Of a stretch of DNA of 64,000 nt, positions 11,270 through 23,106 are shown in pieces. The notes under the pieces were generated by a model. The model had not been told where the DNA came from and made no database searches. It was given only the letters and a program-made list of their open reading frames with translations. The stretch's first letter is position 1; each line of letters begins with the position of its first letter. Origin of the DNA: Liriodendron chinense (lineage: Eukaryota > Streptophyta > Magnoliopsida > Magnoliales > Magnoliaceae); assembly GCA_003013855.2 (NCBI GenBank), contig PVNU02001555.1, positions 1-64,000 on the forward strand. The letters are read 5' to 3'. The position numbers were made by a program, and so were the translations under genes.

Positions 11270-11923
11270 CTCAGCATCTACGATGCCCAGTGCCTTTCGA
11301 AGAAATATCGGAAAATGTTGCTCAATGCATTGCTCGATCAAGAAGCCCGTGAGGTTATGATGGCAGAGATCGAGTCAGAGATGGAAGAAATGAAGATAAC
11401 GGGAACTGAGGATCGACCCGCAGAACAGGTCATGCAGATCGATTGATTGTCCATGATCACATTCTCTGAAGAAGACAGAACGATCAGCCTGACGGACCAC
11501 AATCGCCCGTTGATGGTAACAGGCCTCATCTGAGACATAGAGGTCCGAAGATGCATGCTAGACGACGGATCCGCTGTGAATATTATGCCTCTGAAGACAT
11601 TGCAGCAGTTGGGTTTCAGACAGACAGCACTTCGCCCAAGCATCATGGTCATTCAAGGGTTCAATCAGGACGGCCAGCGTGTCCTAGGGTCCATTACTGT
11701 CATACTGGAGATAGAAGAATTGAGTACTAAAGTCACCTGTCAGGTAATCGATGCGATGATGACATACTATGTCATGTTGGGACGACCGTGGCTTCATCAA
11801 TACGGTATCATTCCCTCGACCTACCACCAATGCTTCAAGTACAATAGGGATGGCGTCCAGTATAGAGTGGCGGCAGACCCGAGGCCGTACTCCGTCACTG
11901 AATCCTTCCTGGCAGATGCATAA
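11270..11923 (+). pseudogene. Tat element aspartic protease region, degenerate
   Basis: The gag frame continues with stops at 11444 and 11531, then LDDGSAVNIMPL near 11558, the active-site loop of a retroviral-type aspartic protease, followed by the ATVML-like strand region (TYYVMLGRPWLH near 11765). The protease would cut the polyprotein. Stops at 11921 and 11930 separate it from the RT part. Confidence 0.75.
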
Positions 11924-11932
11924 TACTATTAG

Positions 11933-14150
11933 GAGAGCGATGGAGCCGAGACTGCAAGAAAAGCCAACAAACCGATAGAGGTGGCACAGGGGGCAGAACC
12001 CCAGGGCGAGAATCCAAGACAATCGAACGAAGCTCCGCGAGTGGTCGCTGAAGTGACAAGGGCTCACGGAGGAAATCCGGTGCAAAGGAAGAAGTTTTAT
12101 TTGATACCGAAGCACCTCCAGAAGGAAGGGCAGTCAGTGTTGAAACAGATGACAAGCCAACAGATGAGCGTGTTACAATCCAGCTTCAATATGCCGGTGC
12201 CAAAGGTCGAGAGGATTCGTCCCTTCCCTAAAGCTCCGAGCCAGTTCTGCGTGCCGCCGACAATGGGAGCCAGTCATGAGATAAGGTTTCAGGCTGGACT
12301 CTGCAACCCATTGCAGATCGAAAAGAACGCGAAGAGAATGCCGGTAGAGACACCGCCCATTGAAGAAGAAAGATATAACAAGGCCAGTAAGAACATCATG
12401 AGAAACATGGGGTTCATTTGTTTAGAACCGCCAGCTCGGAAAGGCATGCTAGCACCCTTCGAAGTAAAGACGAAGGTATACAGAGGAAAAGAAGCCCTGG
12501 GGGCAGGATGTGAGATCAGGCATATTAACATGGTGACAATTAGTCCCGTGGAAGAGGTGAGGCCCGCTGGACCGAATGAAGTCATACAGCCGAGTGCCGC
12601 ACCAGAGCAGATCGAAGATGGGGGTCAGCCCACGATAGATGAGCTACAAGAAGTCAATCTGGGGACCACCGAAGATCCGAGGAATACTTATATCAGTAAG
12701 AACATTCCAGAAGAAGAGAGGGAGAGCTACATTTAACTCCTGAAAGAGAACAGAGACGTGTTTGCATGGACCTATTCTGAAATGCCAGGACTGAACCCGG
12801 CAATCGCGATGCATAGGTTGAATATTGCGAAGGAGAAGAGGTCAGTCAAACAGCCACAGAGGCGCTTCCATCCTGACATCGTCCCAAAGATAGAAGAAGA
12901 GGTGAAGAAGCTGCTTCAGGCCGGGTTTATCAGGGAAGTTCAGTATCCCAAATGGATCTCAAACATAGTACCTGTAAAGAAGAAGAGCGGCCAGATCCGG
13001 GTGTGTGTTGATTTCCGCAACCTGAATGAGGCTTGTCCCAAAGATGACTTTCCTCTACCCATCCCGGAGCTTCTAATCGATAGCACATCAGCATATACAA
13101 TGATGTCCTTTATGAACGACTACTCAGGGTATAATCAGATCTGAATGGCTCCAGAAGACGAAGAGTCCACTGCCTTCCGCACGTCTCTCGGGATATTCTG
13201 TTATCAGGTGATGCCGTTTGGGCTGAAAAATGAGGGCGCCACGTATCAGAGAGCGATGCAGGTAATCTTCCAAGACATGATGCATAAGCATGTGGAATGC
13301 TACGTCGATGACCTGGTAATGAGGTCCGATGGACATCAACAGCATCACGAACATTTAAAGCTAGTATTTCAGAGGTTGAGGAAGAAGAGCCTCCGCATGA
13401 ACCCGTTGAAGTGCGCCTTTGGGGTGTCCTCCGAAAAATTCATCAGCTTTGTGATCAGGCATCGGGGAATCGAAATTGACCCCGCGAAGATCAAGGCGAT
13501 CCGAGAAATGCCTCCTCCAAAGAATTTGAAAGAGCTGAAGAGCTTCCAAGGGAGAGTCACTTACTTGCGGCGGTTCATCTCGAACTTGTCAGGTTGCTGC
13601 CAGCCTTTCTCTCGGCTGAACAAGAAAGACATCCGCTTCGAATGGGACGAAGCGTGCCAGAAAGCCTTCGATTCCCTCAAAGAGTTACTTGGGAAAGCTC
13701 CAGTTCTCACAGTGCCAATCGAGGGAAAGCCTCTGATACTATATGTAGCAGTGGGAGAAAACTCACTAGGGGCACTGCTCGCCCAGAAGAATGAAGAAGC
13801 AAAAGAGAATGCTCTGTATTATTTGAGCCGCACGCTCGTTGACGCTGAGTTTAATTACTCACCGATTGAGAAGATATGCCTGGCCTTGATATTCGCTGTG
13901 AAGAAGTTGAGGCATTACTATCTGTCATACCAGATTACATTGATCTCCAGAGCAGATCCTATCAAATTCCTGATGAACCGACCTATTTTGTCCGGGCGAT
14001 TAGCCAAATGGGCCCTACTGCTATCCGAGTTCGACATCACGTATCTGCCGTCTCGAGTTGTTAAAGGGAAGGCAATAGCAGATTTTCTAGCGGCCCACCC
14101 GATACCAGATGACTTGGAAATGGAATGTGATCTGCCTGACGACCAGGCCA
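11933..14150 (+). pseudogene. Tat element reverse transcriptase and first RNase H, degenerate
   Basis: A connector (about 11981-12736) leads into RT. VDFRNLNEACPKDDFPLP and CYVDDLV (about 13300) are conserved RT motifs. The first catalytic Asp is Asn: FMNDYSGYNQI near 13112, where relatives have FMDG. Stops lie at 12734 and 13142. The thumb and connection (FISNLSGCCQPFSRL) and the Gypsy RNase H (FEWDEACQKAF to FLAAHP, 13640-14100) follow in the same frame. RT copies element RNA into DNA; here the YVDD is intact but the partner Asp is not. Confidence 0.88.
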
Positions 14151-14560
14151 TGATTGTAAGGGTCACGAAGCAGTGGCGGATGTATTTTGACGGGGCCTCC
14201 AGAGCTGCAGGATCAGGGGCCGGTGTGATCTTCATCAGTCCTCAAGGCGACTTATTGCCTTACTCATTCACAATAGTGTCGTCGTGCACAAACAACGAGG
14301 CAGAGTATCAGGTGCTCATCATTGGGTTACAGTTGGCACGAGACATGCGAATCCGATCACTACAGGTATACGGTGATTCTCGGTTAGTTGTGGGATAGCT
14401 TATGACAGAATATGAAGTCCGCAAGCCGGAGCTGTCATCTCTTTGCCATCAGGCCCGAGCCCTATTCGATCATTTCCGGGACAGTACAGTGTCGCACGTC
14501 CCAAGAGCTGAAAATTCTCAAGTGATGCATTGGCTAACCTGGCCGCGGCTCTCACGCACC
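14151..14560 (+). pseudogene. Second, archaeal-type RNase H of the Tat element
   Basis: WRMYFDGASRAAGSGAG, NNEAEYQ and VYGDSRLVV give the D-E-D catalytic residues of a full-length RNase H between RT-RNase H and integrase. This extra domain defines the Tat group. A TAG at 14396 and a frame change near 14520 (VSHVPRAENSQ in one frame, NLAAALTHP in the next) damage it. Confidence 0.82.
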
Positions 14561-15929
14561 CAGGGGGCAGCCCACTTCAAGTCACCATAGAAGAAAGGAG
14601 AATATTACCATCCCTCACAGCGGCCGAGAATGTCACGAGTGCAAGTCCTGTATATTGCTTTGAGATCACGGAAGAGGAAGATTGGAGAAGACCATTCTCT
14701 GATTACTTGAAGTATGGGCTCTTACCCGAGGATCCGCAAATGCGCACTCAAGTCAGAAGGCGTGCCAGCTCGTTCGTCCTCTTAGAAGAAGTACTGTATC
14801 GACGCTCCAGCGATGGAACGCTGTCAAGATGCCTGGCCTAAGAAGAAGTTCATGACACACTGAGAGAGGCGCACGGAGGAGAATGTGGTGCCCATCAAGG
14901 CGGACGGAACCTACATCATCGAGTGCGGCACATGGGCTATTATTGGCCCACCATGGTGAAAGACGCGATGGACTACATCAGAAAATGCCATCAGTGTCAA
15001 ATACATGCCGATATCATACGCGTGCTTCCAGAAGAATTGCATCAGTCAGTGATGTCTTGGCCTTTTGCGGCCTGGGGTATGGATGTGATAGGCCCCACTA
15101 GCCCCTCTTCCTCTCAAGGGCACCAGTACATACTGGCGGCAACAGATTATTTCTCTAAGTGGGCTGAGACTGTGGCCCCGAAGAACGTGAAAGCTAAACA
15201 AGTGGAGGGTTTCATCCGGAACGCCATCATCTACCGACATGGCATTCCCGATCGGATCGTCACGGATAATGGCACGCCCTTCCAAAATGCTGTGATCGAC
15301 AAGCTGTGTGCCAAGTTCAAGATCAAGCATTGTTACTCAACACCCTATTATCTTCCTACAAACGGGCTTGCTGAGGCATTCAACAAAACCATCGTGAAGA
15401 TTTTGAAGAAAACGGTGGCAGAGAATAAGAAAGATTGGTACAAACGGTTGCCCGAAGCACTTTGGGCATATCGTACTACGCACCGCACAGCAACGCGGGC
15501 TACTCCCTATTCACTAGTATACGGCACGGAGGCCATCATCCCGATGGAAGTTCAGGTCGAGTCCCTGCGAGTAGCACTTCGGAACTCCTTGACAGATGAA
15601 CATAATGTTGAGCTTAGGATGGTCGAGCTCGATGCCTTGGATGAGAAGAGGCTCGCGGCACAACAACAGCTAGAGATGTACCAGAAGCATATCTCAATAG
15701 CGTATGACAAGCAAGTCAGGGGTAGATCCTTCAAGAAGGGTGACTTGGTACTCGTAATGAAGTGACCGACAGCCGCGCACACTACAAAGAGCAAGTTCGA
15801 CCCTAAGTGGGACCCATATGCATCATAGAAGAAGTTTACTCCAACGGGGCCTACCGTTTCGTGAATTTTGACGGTGGCGGAGCTGGTTTTGCAATTAATG
15901 GCCGGTTTCTGAAGAAATATTACCCCTAA
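14561..15929 (+). pseudogene. Tat element integrase, degenerate
   Basis: The frame carries an HHCC zinc finger (HGGECGAHQ to KCHQCQ, 14873-15000) and the DDE core: WGMDVIGP, VTDNGTPF and NGLAEAFNKT supply D, D and E. The C-terminal segment (VYGTEAIIPMEV, GDLVLVMK) ends after a stop at 15763 and a frameshift near 15812, finishing with FLKKYYP and TAA at 15927. A further stop sits at 14839. Integrase would insert the cDNA. Confidence 0.88.
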
Positions 15930-16493
15930 CAGTCCACCTGTTACTTTCCTTTGCATAAATAGGAGAAATGTAAACTCCCCAAGAGAGGGAATGTAATAAG
16001 TAAGGATAGAAATGGAGAATGAAATGGAGTAGAATACAGTAGATAAGCCTTAGTTACAAAAGCTAATCAGTTACTCCGTATTCTTGCAGGTCTTCCTTGC
16101 CCTTGCTATAGAAAAATAACCAAGAAGGACCATTCGTCTACGACACGAGCGTATCCCGAGTTTAGAAACCCTGGACACTCCCAAAATCGACGACAAAGGG
16201 AATTATTCCTCTTTTTATTTCATTCTACATTCATCACTTATTAGAACTGCGATTATTATTGTTATTATTGTAGACCATTCTAACACACATCACACAAACA
16301 TAACATGATAGAAAAGTAATTGCTATTGTCATTTCATTTAACAAAAGTTTGGTTGACATCTTTTCGACGCCGTATACATGAATGGTCAAAAGGTAAGTAT
16401 CTCGTACACCAACTACAAAATTTTCTAAAGGTAAGATCCTACGATCATTTCTATACATTTGAAATCAAGAAGGAGAGCTTCGGGAGCGAAAGA
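15930..16493. other. Non-coding spacer between pol and the antisense gene
   Basis: No coding frame of note. It is AT-rich, with ATT trinucleotide runs around 16250-16280. It would include the 3' end of the antisense PMD transcript. Confidence 0.5.
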
Positions 16494-17183
16494 TTAAAGC
16501 TTCTCCAAACATCCCGATATCAGCCTGATCATGGCCACCTTGGCAATTTCCATCGCTGACTTTGCTGCAGATAACACCTCTGTAGGATCAGGAACATGTT
16601 GAAGTTCAGCAGTCAAATCTTCCAACTGCTTGGGCGCTTCTTCGCCCTCTCTCTCGAGCCGCGTGACCGCTATCTGACCTTGAGCAACTACTGACTCAAG
16701 ACGGGCAGCTTCGAAGCTCACGGCGGTCTTCTCCGCTTGCAAACGCTCAATCTCAGCGTCGATTTCAACTATACGGCCCAAGCACCCTTCATATTGTACC
16801 TTATTATTTTGTAGGGATTCTCGTGCGTTCGCCGTAGAATACGCGTGGCGTTCCACTGCAGGTCCCAAAGACTCTACAATTCTCCACTTCTCCTCGATAG
16901 CAGGATCGGGCTCGACGTGTCAACAGCCACTACGTCTGCGAGGGAGCTTTCGAACGCAGAGATGTGATTGACAACCACAAGCGCATCAGACCCAACTACT
17001 CCGACACAAGCTTCCAGCGCTTTCACGCCAGCGCTTAGCATATGCCATTCTTGTAGATCGGCCAACGCCTTCACAATGCTAAACAGCAGGCCTTTCAGCA
17101 AGCTCTGACCAAAACAATCCAAATGTTCAAATGCAGGAATGTCCGGCATCATAGCAATGGCGACGTCAGAATCGACGGTAGCT
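16494..17183 (-). pseudogene. Antisense PMD gene, C-terminal exon(s) with coiled coil
   Basis: On the minus strand, a segment of helix-rich sequence (from about 17183, after a CAG acceptor-like site) runs into a heptad-patterned stretch (EIDAEIERLQAEKTAVSFEA, EREGEEAPKQLEDL) ending at 16494. A frame change near 16870 separates the halves. Coiled-coil tails after a plant mobile domain are common in transposon-borne PMD proteins. No function beyond that is claimed. Confidence 0.6.
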
Positions 17184-17277
17184 GCAAGAAAGAATGCAAG
17201 ACAAACAAATGATGTGTCAGCAAAAATGGAAGCAGAAACTACAAGTAATAATCTAATGTAAAGTGCGAAGGAGTCAT

Positions 17278-17433
17278 ACTAGGAACGGTAGGAAGATCAA
17301 CAGCAGGCTCCGAATGTCCCGCGATGCGTGTCCAAAATCAACAATTGTTTCCAAAGCTTCACCCGACAGTTCAATAGTCACAACCGGAGACGATGCGACG
17401 GAAGTCACAGGGGCAGGTATTGACTCAATAAGG
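17278..17433 (-). pseudogene. Antisense PMD gene, small internal exon
   Basis: Minus-strand sequence between a CTACAG acceptor near 17433 and a downstream border near 17278 encodes about 50 residues (DLIESIPAPVTSVASSP...). It joins the acidic exon, whose donor CACAAG|GTAAGA lies near 17534, to the C-terminal exon. Splice borders are read by eye. Confidence 0.45.
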
Positions 17434-17534
17434 TCTGTAGAAATAAGATAATAATAATAAAATATGGTTAGTATGATTATGCAGGAACCAAAGAAGAAAA
17501 GTACAAAGCAAAACCACAATCACATTTCTTACCT

Positions 17535-19231
17535 TGTGCTCGCGAAATGTCGGGTCCAACTTCGACCGTAGCAGAGCGTGACGTATCCACAACCTCCAAC
17601 TCAACAGGACAGTCTACGTGTAATGAATAGCCTGATGGAAGGACTGAAGAAGGATCGACATTCCCCTCACGTATCCCAAGCCCAGGAACAGATTCCTCGG
17701 CATTATCAGCACGAACGGGCAAACAAGGAGGAACATCCATTGATAACCTCGTAGTCGGTGCCGCAATAGCCTGAGAAACGAAGACTAAAGGCTCAGGAGA
17801 AGGCTGGACCCTGACGTTGTCATAGAGTTGTGCTTCGATCGCTGCTATGGCAACATCGTCAAGATCACCTACACCCCTGACTCCGGCATCGTTATCATAA
17901 TAATTCGTGAGGGAATCATCATTGCTGTGATCATTGGCACGATCCGCTCCCCAGTCATCACCAGAATAATTTACAGGCCCATCTTCGAGCTGTGACCCCG
18001 AACCAGCGAGGCACGCCACTCCCTGATCATCACCGGCTTCAGAACTGCCTTCGACATTGTCCCCCTCGACATCTGCAGGCTCGGACTCACCTCCGTCATG
18101 ATTATCGATGATTATATCTTCTTCATCTGCAATCTCCTCTGTAGCACCAGACCGAAGCTCACCTTCTTCATGGCTATCGGCAACAGTCGCACCTGCCACT
18201 ACTTCCGGAAGATTGATCTGCAACGACAGATCCAAACTCCCCCACTTCTTGATATGTAACATTTCTGTCATTCTTAAGTTTTTCTCAAGTGCTGACGGGC
18301 GAACTCTTGGTGTGAGTTTTATCATGACTCTCAACTGATCTCTCGCGCGGCCCGGTGGAAGATCGTCAACAAAATCATCAGAAGGTCTAACTCCTGCCAT
18401 GCCTTCCGTATGCTCACCCTCTTCGACAGATGGAGGAGTAGTCTCTGCTGGAGGACGCGAAGATCCGACCTCTTGCTGACGCCTCTGTATAGGGACCCCG
18501 AAGAAATATCATCCGTCTAACGCTCCATCTTCTTTCCTACGAGTGATCGACACGTTCAAGGAAGTCAGATGGCTGGTACCATGAACTCCGACGGCCTCAC
18601 GCTGCTCACAAAGATAACCAAGACCGTCCTCAGGAACATCATTCAACCTTGGAAGAGAGAGATAGAGAGGGAAATCGACAGGTTTGGCATCCCGGATGCG
18701 CGCATACTGATGCCCCCACCATCTCATCCAACCATAAGAAGTCGCAGGACGTCGACTACTGCCAGGCAACACGAACCTCGCACCAGTTCGCGTCAGCAAA
18801 AGTTGGTCCCACATCCACTCCCAATGGACAGGACCCGTGCCATATGCTCGTTCTATCCTCGTCACGCTCGGAAGAGTCGACGGAACACCCTGATCGTAGC
18901 CGAACTATCTAGCGAACCTACTCGGGTAATGAGGCTCGAGCCAGAACTCCATGCCTTCGCGAAACGGGAGAGAGGCGGTCCAGATCGATATCAGGAATTC
19001 TCTGTCAGAAGAGTCAATCGAATCCTCATCATTGACGACTTCGATATCTTCATCAGCAATGAAAGCAGGAAAATGGTAGAAGTCAACTTCATTCTCACTA
19101 CAGATCCTTGAAGAAACCCATTCTGGTGTCTTAAGCACCATCTTAGCCTTCATGAACCTGATAAGAGGCGCTCGGTCCAGAAAGAAATAGGCATGAGGCT
19201 TCATGCCATATACCCACTGGAAATAAACGCC
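17535..19231 (-). pseudogene. Antisense PMD gene, long exon: end of PMD and acidic linker
   Basis: A single minus-strand frame runs from about 19231 to 17535, with two stops (18905 TAG, 18509 TGA). The first part (MKPHAYFFLDRAP, PHYPSRFAR then FGYDQGVPS, WWGHQY) is the C-terminal third of a plant mobile domain. The rest is acidic and Ser-rich, probably disordered. The 5' edge stops at the solo LTR inserted at 19237. The donor GTAAGA near 17534 suggests a real spliced exon. PMD proteins include MAIL1/MAIN of Arabidopsis, which act in silencing; transposons carry many related copies. Confidence 0.75.
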
Positions 19232-20907
19232 TAACCTGTAATACCCCGAAAATTTGGACGCACGAGTAAGTACACGAGTGCAAGTTCACACGTGAAAAAT
19301 TTAAATTCTAGGCTGTGTTGTCCACACGCATACACACACGTATATACTTTTATACGCATTCTAACACTTTTTAAAGCCTTTGAAAACTCAGTATACTTAG
19401 CTAAATCAATAAACTGATCGTTAGAATGATCTATCGTTGCTAGACCGGAAGATTTAACCGTCCATTCCGATTTCGAATTACGCGATCAATGTAAACCGCC
19501 GTACATCATCCTGTACACATGTCTATCCATAAATATGATCCGTACATCATGTCCGTCATAAGGCATATGCTTAGACCAGTGATTTCTTGGCCCTATGAAC
19601 CTGCTCGAGTGTGTTTGTAACACCCTAGGATTTTAGAATAATTTAAATTATAATTTAGTTAATTATTTAATAATTTAAATAAGTTGAAATATTGATAAAT
19701 TAATAATAAATCATCCGTAAGGAATTACTATATGGTCTCTTTATTAAAGTTTCTTAGAATAAACCCTAGAACTACATGGAAGTGATAGATTTTACAAAAC
19801 TCGTAAATTTATGATAATTACGAAAATGTCATTAGTTAAACTTAAGTTATACCACCTTTTTTAAGTTTTATGATTTCTGAAAATCATTTTCACATGAAAT
19901 TCTATATACTAGTTTTAGGACACGATCTAACCATACACGTCAAATTTCAACCCTCCGATCATCCTACAAATGCCCTAATCAGAAATCGGGTCATAAGTGG
20001 GCCACCGTGACTCGGATCTGCCTCATTTTTCTTGTCAATGATTTATTTTGCGTTATTTACATATTAGATGGAGCAAACGGTATAGATCAACTTCAAGTAG
20101 ACCCCACGTGCAAAGAGGAGCATAAAATGTACATTACGTGCGACGCATGTTAAATAAAAAAAAAAGCAAAAGAATTCTATTCGAATTCTTCTTCCTTGCT
20201 GCTGTGTAAACAGCGGACGGCGCTGATGTCTCTGTCCGTCCACACCGTCCATCATAGTGGACCCCAGTGAAAAATCCAAGACGTCCATCGATTTTGTTTC
20301 TCCAACGCTTACCTTCCTCTCGAATCTCTCTTCCATCTACTGAACATCTGCTCTTCTTCAAACCACCGTTCAAACCTAAGATTGTCAAGATCCAAGTTCT
20401 TGCTGTGCATGGACGTTCAGGATCGACTACATCACGGTCGTGTGGATCCCACCTAGATAACCAACGCGTCATATTGCGTTTGTAACCGTGAATTCTATCA
20501 TACACGTCTTCTTGAACCCGAAACTTTCTCTCGCGCAAACCGCCGATCAAGACCGATTAAACCTTGGATTTCTCACCCCCAAGAGCATCATGTGACAAAT
20601 CTAGACTGCTCAGGGATTTCTGATTGATCGATAGACCCCCCGTGCAAGTTTCGCCATTTTCACCCCACCATCTTCCTCATTTCACATCGAAACCGTTCAT
20701 CCACTGGCGGACCCCATTCTGGAATCTGTCACGACCAAATTATAGCTCATCCTCAATATACCCCACGTTCAAAATATCGCAGCCATCTATCATGTATACA
20801 CCCTCCAAGCTCAGCCCGAAAAATGGTTTTATTTACACAAGCCTATGCCTGTACACATGATGATGTGCGTAGCCCTTTTCTCTACCCTAGAACCGATTCC
20901 TTTCTCT

Positions 20908-20915
20908 TATAAATA
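20908..20915 (+). promoter_or_regulatory. TATA box of the solo LTR (TATAAATA)
   Basis: The TATA box lies 1.67 kb into the LTR and is followed within 25 bases by a long GA repeat, a common plant 5' leader feature. Confidence 0.55.
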
Positions 20916-20933
20916 CTCTCCCAGCCTTAGATC

Positions 20934-20934
<1 letters not shown>

Positions 20935-20977
<43 letters not shown>

Positions 20978-21150
20978 CGTGGAGAGAGAGAGAGAGAGCG
21001 TGGAGAGAGAGTGGTTCCACTATTGCTGTTGCTGGATCCTCTTCTAGAGGAAGAAAGAGAAGAAAGAGAAGAAAAAGAAGAAGAAAAGAGGAAGAGAAGA
21101 AAGAAATAAAGAAGGAAGAAGAAAGAGAAAGAAGAAAGAGAAGAAGATGA
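20935..21150. repeat. GA/GAA-rich simple repeat
   Basis: A (GA)n run (20935-21000) grades into AAGAAGAGAAAG purine-rich sequence to about 21150. Open frames here on both strands are low-complexity artefacts. Confidence 0.85.
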
Positions 21151-21876
21151 TGTTGTCCCAGCAAGTCAACTCACTGAGTCGACTCATATCCGATTTGGGT
21201 TTGCTTGGAACCTGAGAGTCGTCATATACTGTGAGTGATTCATCATAGAAATTTCTAGTTAATGTCTCTTCCATTTAATTTATTTTCTTCCCAAGTATGA
21301 TGTTCAATTTTCATGTTATCCTTCAACATGGTTCGTAGGTAACGATCCATCCATCGATCTTTTTCTAACTTTAACGTAGAGTTATAAACTTGATCCTAGG
21401 TAAGGGATCCATCCACCTCCTATCTATATCCTTAAATTTCACCTGCCAATTATCCTTTTCTTATTGAATTAATTTTATCAAGTTTTCCTTTTTAATGCAC
21501 ATGTCAGAATTCCACGACAATTCAACGTAGGATTTCATACAGGTGATGTAGCCAACATGCACCCTAGATACACGTAGTATTCTCAAGATTCCACGTGACA
21601 TTATTCTTAAACTTCTTAATCAACAACAACTTAGGTTTAGATAATGTATAATACATAACTCTTGGAACAACCTTAGTTATTCATAACACTAAACCTTACG
21701 CAATGATCTTTTTAAATTCCTCGATTGACAATAACTAAATTGAGACAAAGAATTACTTGAATAAAGTAAACACATGCATGGTGTGATTGGACTTGAATTT
21801 GATATGCATTGTATGCTTGAAGAAGTGCTTCCATAACTCATGACATACGCATTCATTATACACTGCGACAGAACAG

Positions 21877-22160
21877 GAGCATGGTTGATTTGACTCCTGG
21901 CGTGCATGGTTGATTTGCCGCCTCGTTGTACCAGTTAGGTGAGCATGGTTGATTTGCGACAGGTTCCTAATGTTCAGTGGCAGCGAGTTCTGGTCGTTTC
22001 ACTTATTGAGCATGATTGATTTGCTCGGTTGGATCAGTGGTGCATGGTTGATTTGCCCACTGGCGTGAATAGTTGATTTGCTGCCTCGCTGTACCGGTTA
22101 GGTGAGCATGGTTGATTTGCGACAGGTTCCTAATGTTCAGTGGCAGCGAGTTCCTAGACG
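21877..22160. repeat. GCATGGTTGATTTG repeat cluster in solo LTR
   Basis: GCATGGTTGATTTG or a one- or two-base variant occurs seven times between 21877 and 22118. Two larger arms sharing GCGACAGGTTCCTAATGTTC and GGCAGCGAGTTC end near 21990 and 22155, showing a tandem duplication of about 165 bases. Confidence 0.8.
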
Positions 22161-22654
22161 GTTATTGCTCTCACACCTATCATAACATACATGACATCAT
22201 GATCATTATGTGTCGTTTATAGTAAATCATAAAGTGTATCAATCATAATCTCATCCTCGTATATTTCATACAATTCTATCCGTTGATGATTCACATCCTA
22301 TCTCTTATTAATTGCAATATTACCTGTGATGGAAATGACCTCACTGGGCTTTTAGCTCACCAAAATCACCACAGTTATTGCAGGTTCACAAGAAGAAAAA
22401 AGACATAGACGGATCAAAGTACTCAGAGGGTCACATATCACACGAGCGTCGAATGTAATCGATTTGTTTTAGTTTTATAAAATTCAATGTAATAAGACAT
22501 TAGTGGAAAAAAATTATATTTGGGATTTATTTTAGATATGCAATGTGTAGAATGGAATCTCAAGGAATCTATGCTCGAATTTTATATTCACACCCTGGAA
22601 TTCGAGCTTTGGGTCGTTGTACTCGGGTTACGAATTTCGGGGCGTGACATAACC

Positions 22655-22930
22655 AGCCGCAGAAATAATGCCACGGGCAATAGGCAGCATCCATTCCATC
22701 GGCAGGTTTGTCCGGATTACTGGCAACATAACCAAACGCTCTATATATGCTGCAAAGTACAGGTGGCGCTATAGCAAGACGTCGACCACTGGCAAGGGCA
22801 CCCGCCATGACGAAGCAAGAAACCCTGACGCTATCAGCACTCTTCGAGCTGGGAAGCGTGACTGCGGACAACCAGTAAGAGAGGAAGCCTGCTAGCTCGC
22901 AAGTGGGAGACAATATGTTCGGGCAAGGAA
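22655..22930 (-). pseudogene. Antisense PMD gene, central exon, cut by the solo LTR
   Basis: The minus-strand frame reads LAGFLSYWLSAVTLPSS, FVMAGALASGRRLALAP-like and PPVLCSIYRAFGYVAS, the middle of a plant mobile domain. It ends at HYFCGW, where the TAACC duplication and solo LTR begin. The next exon picks up at 19231. An AAAG|GT or AG acceptor lies near 22940. Confidence 0.75.
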
Positions 22931-23106
22931 ACTTGCATTGGAACCTTTGTCATAAGGCCCTTATTCTTTTAACATCAACTTTATATTTTTCATAGTCGAT
23001 CCTAAAAGAGAGAAAGGAGAGAGAATTTCACATAAGAAGCTATGCAGAAGAAAAGAGCATACATCATGAAAAGAAAGAAAGGGACGTCCCGTGAGGACTT
23101 ACTTCA

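Larger units (their letters stand above)
19237..22649 (+). mobile_element. Solo LTR (Tekay/Del-like Ty3/gypsy) inside the PMD gene
   Basis: The insertion begins TGTAATACCCCGAAAATT and ends AATTTCGGGGCGTGACA, imperfect inverted ends of the TG...CA type. It is flanked on both sides by TAACC (19232-19236 and 22650-22654), a perfect 5-bp target duplication. The TGTAACACCCCG-like start, the CTCACTGGGCTTTTAGCTCA segment near 22345 and the great length recall Tekay/Del chromovirus LTRs. It contains no internal coding region, so it is a solo LTR left by recombination. Orientation follows a TATA box at 20908 and a GA-rich leader. Confidence 0.85.

Noticed and set aside
17263..17451. Plus-strand frame in the 3' internal region of the Tat element
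   Set aside because: It lies opposite a PMD exon and has no family match.
20907..21164. Open frames on both strands rich in Arg/Glu or Ser/Leu
   Set aside because: They are read from GA and GAA simple repeats in the solo LTR leader.
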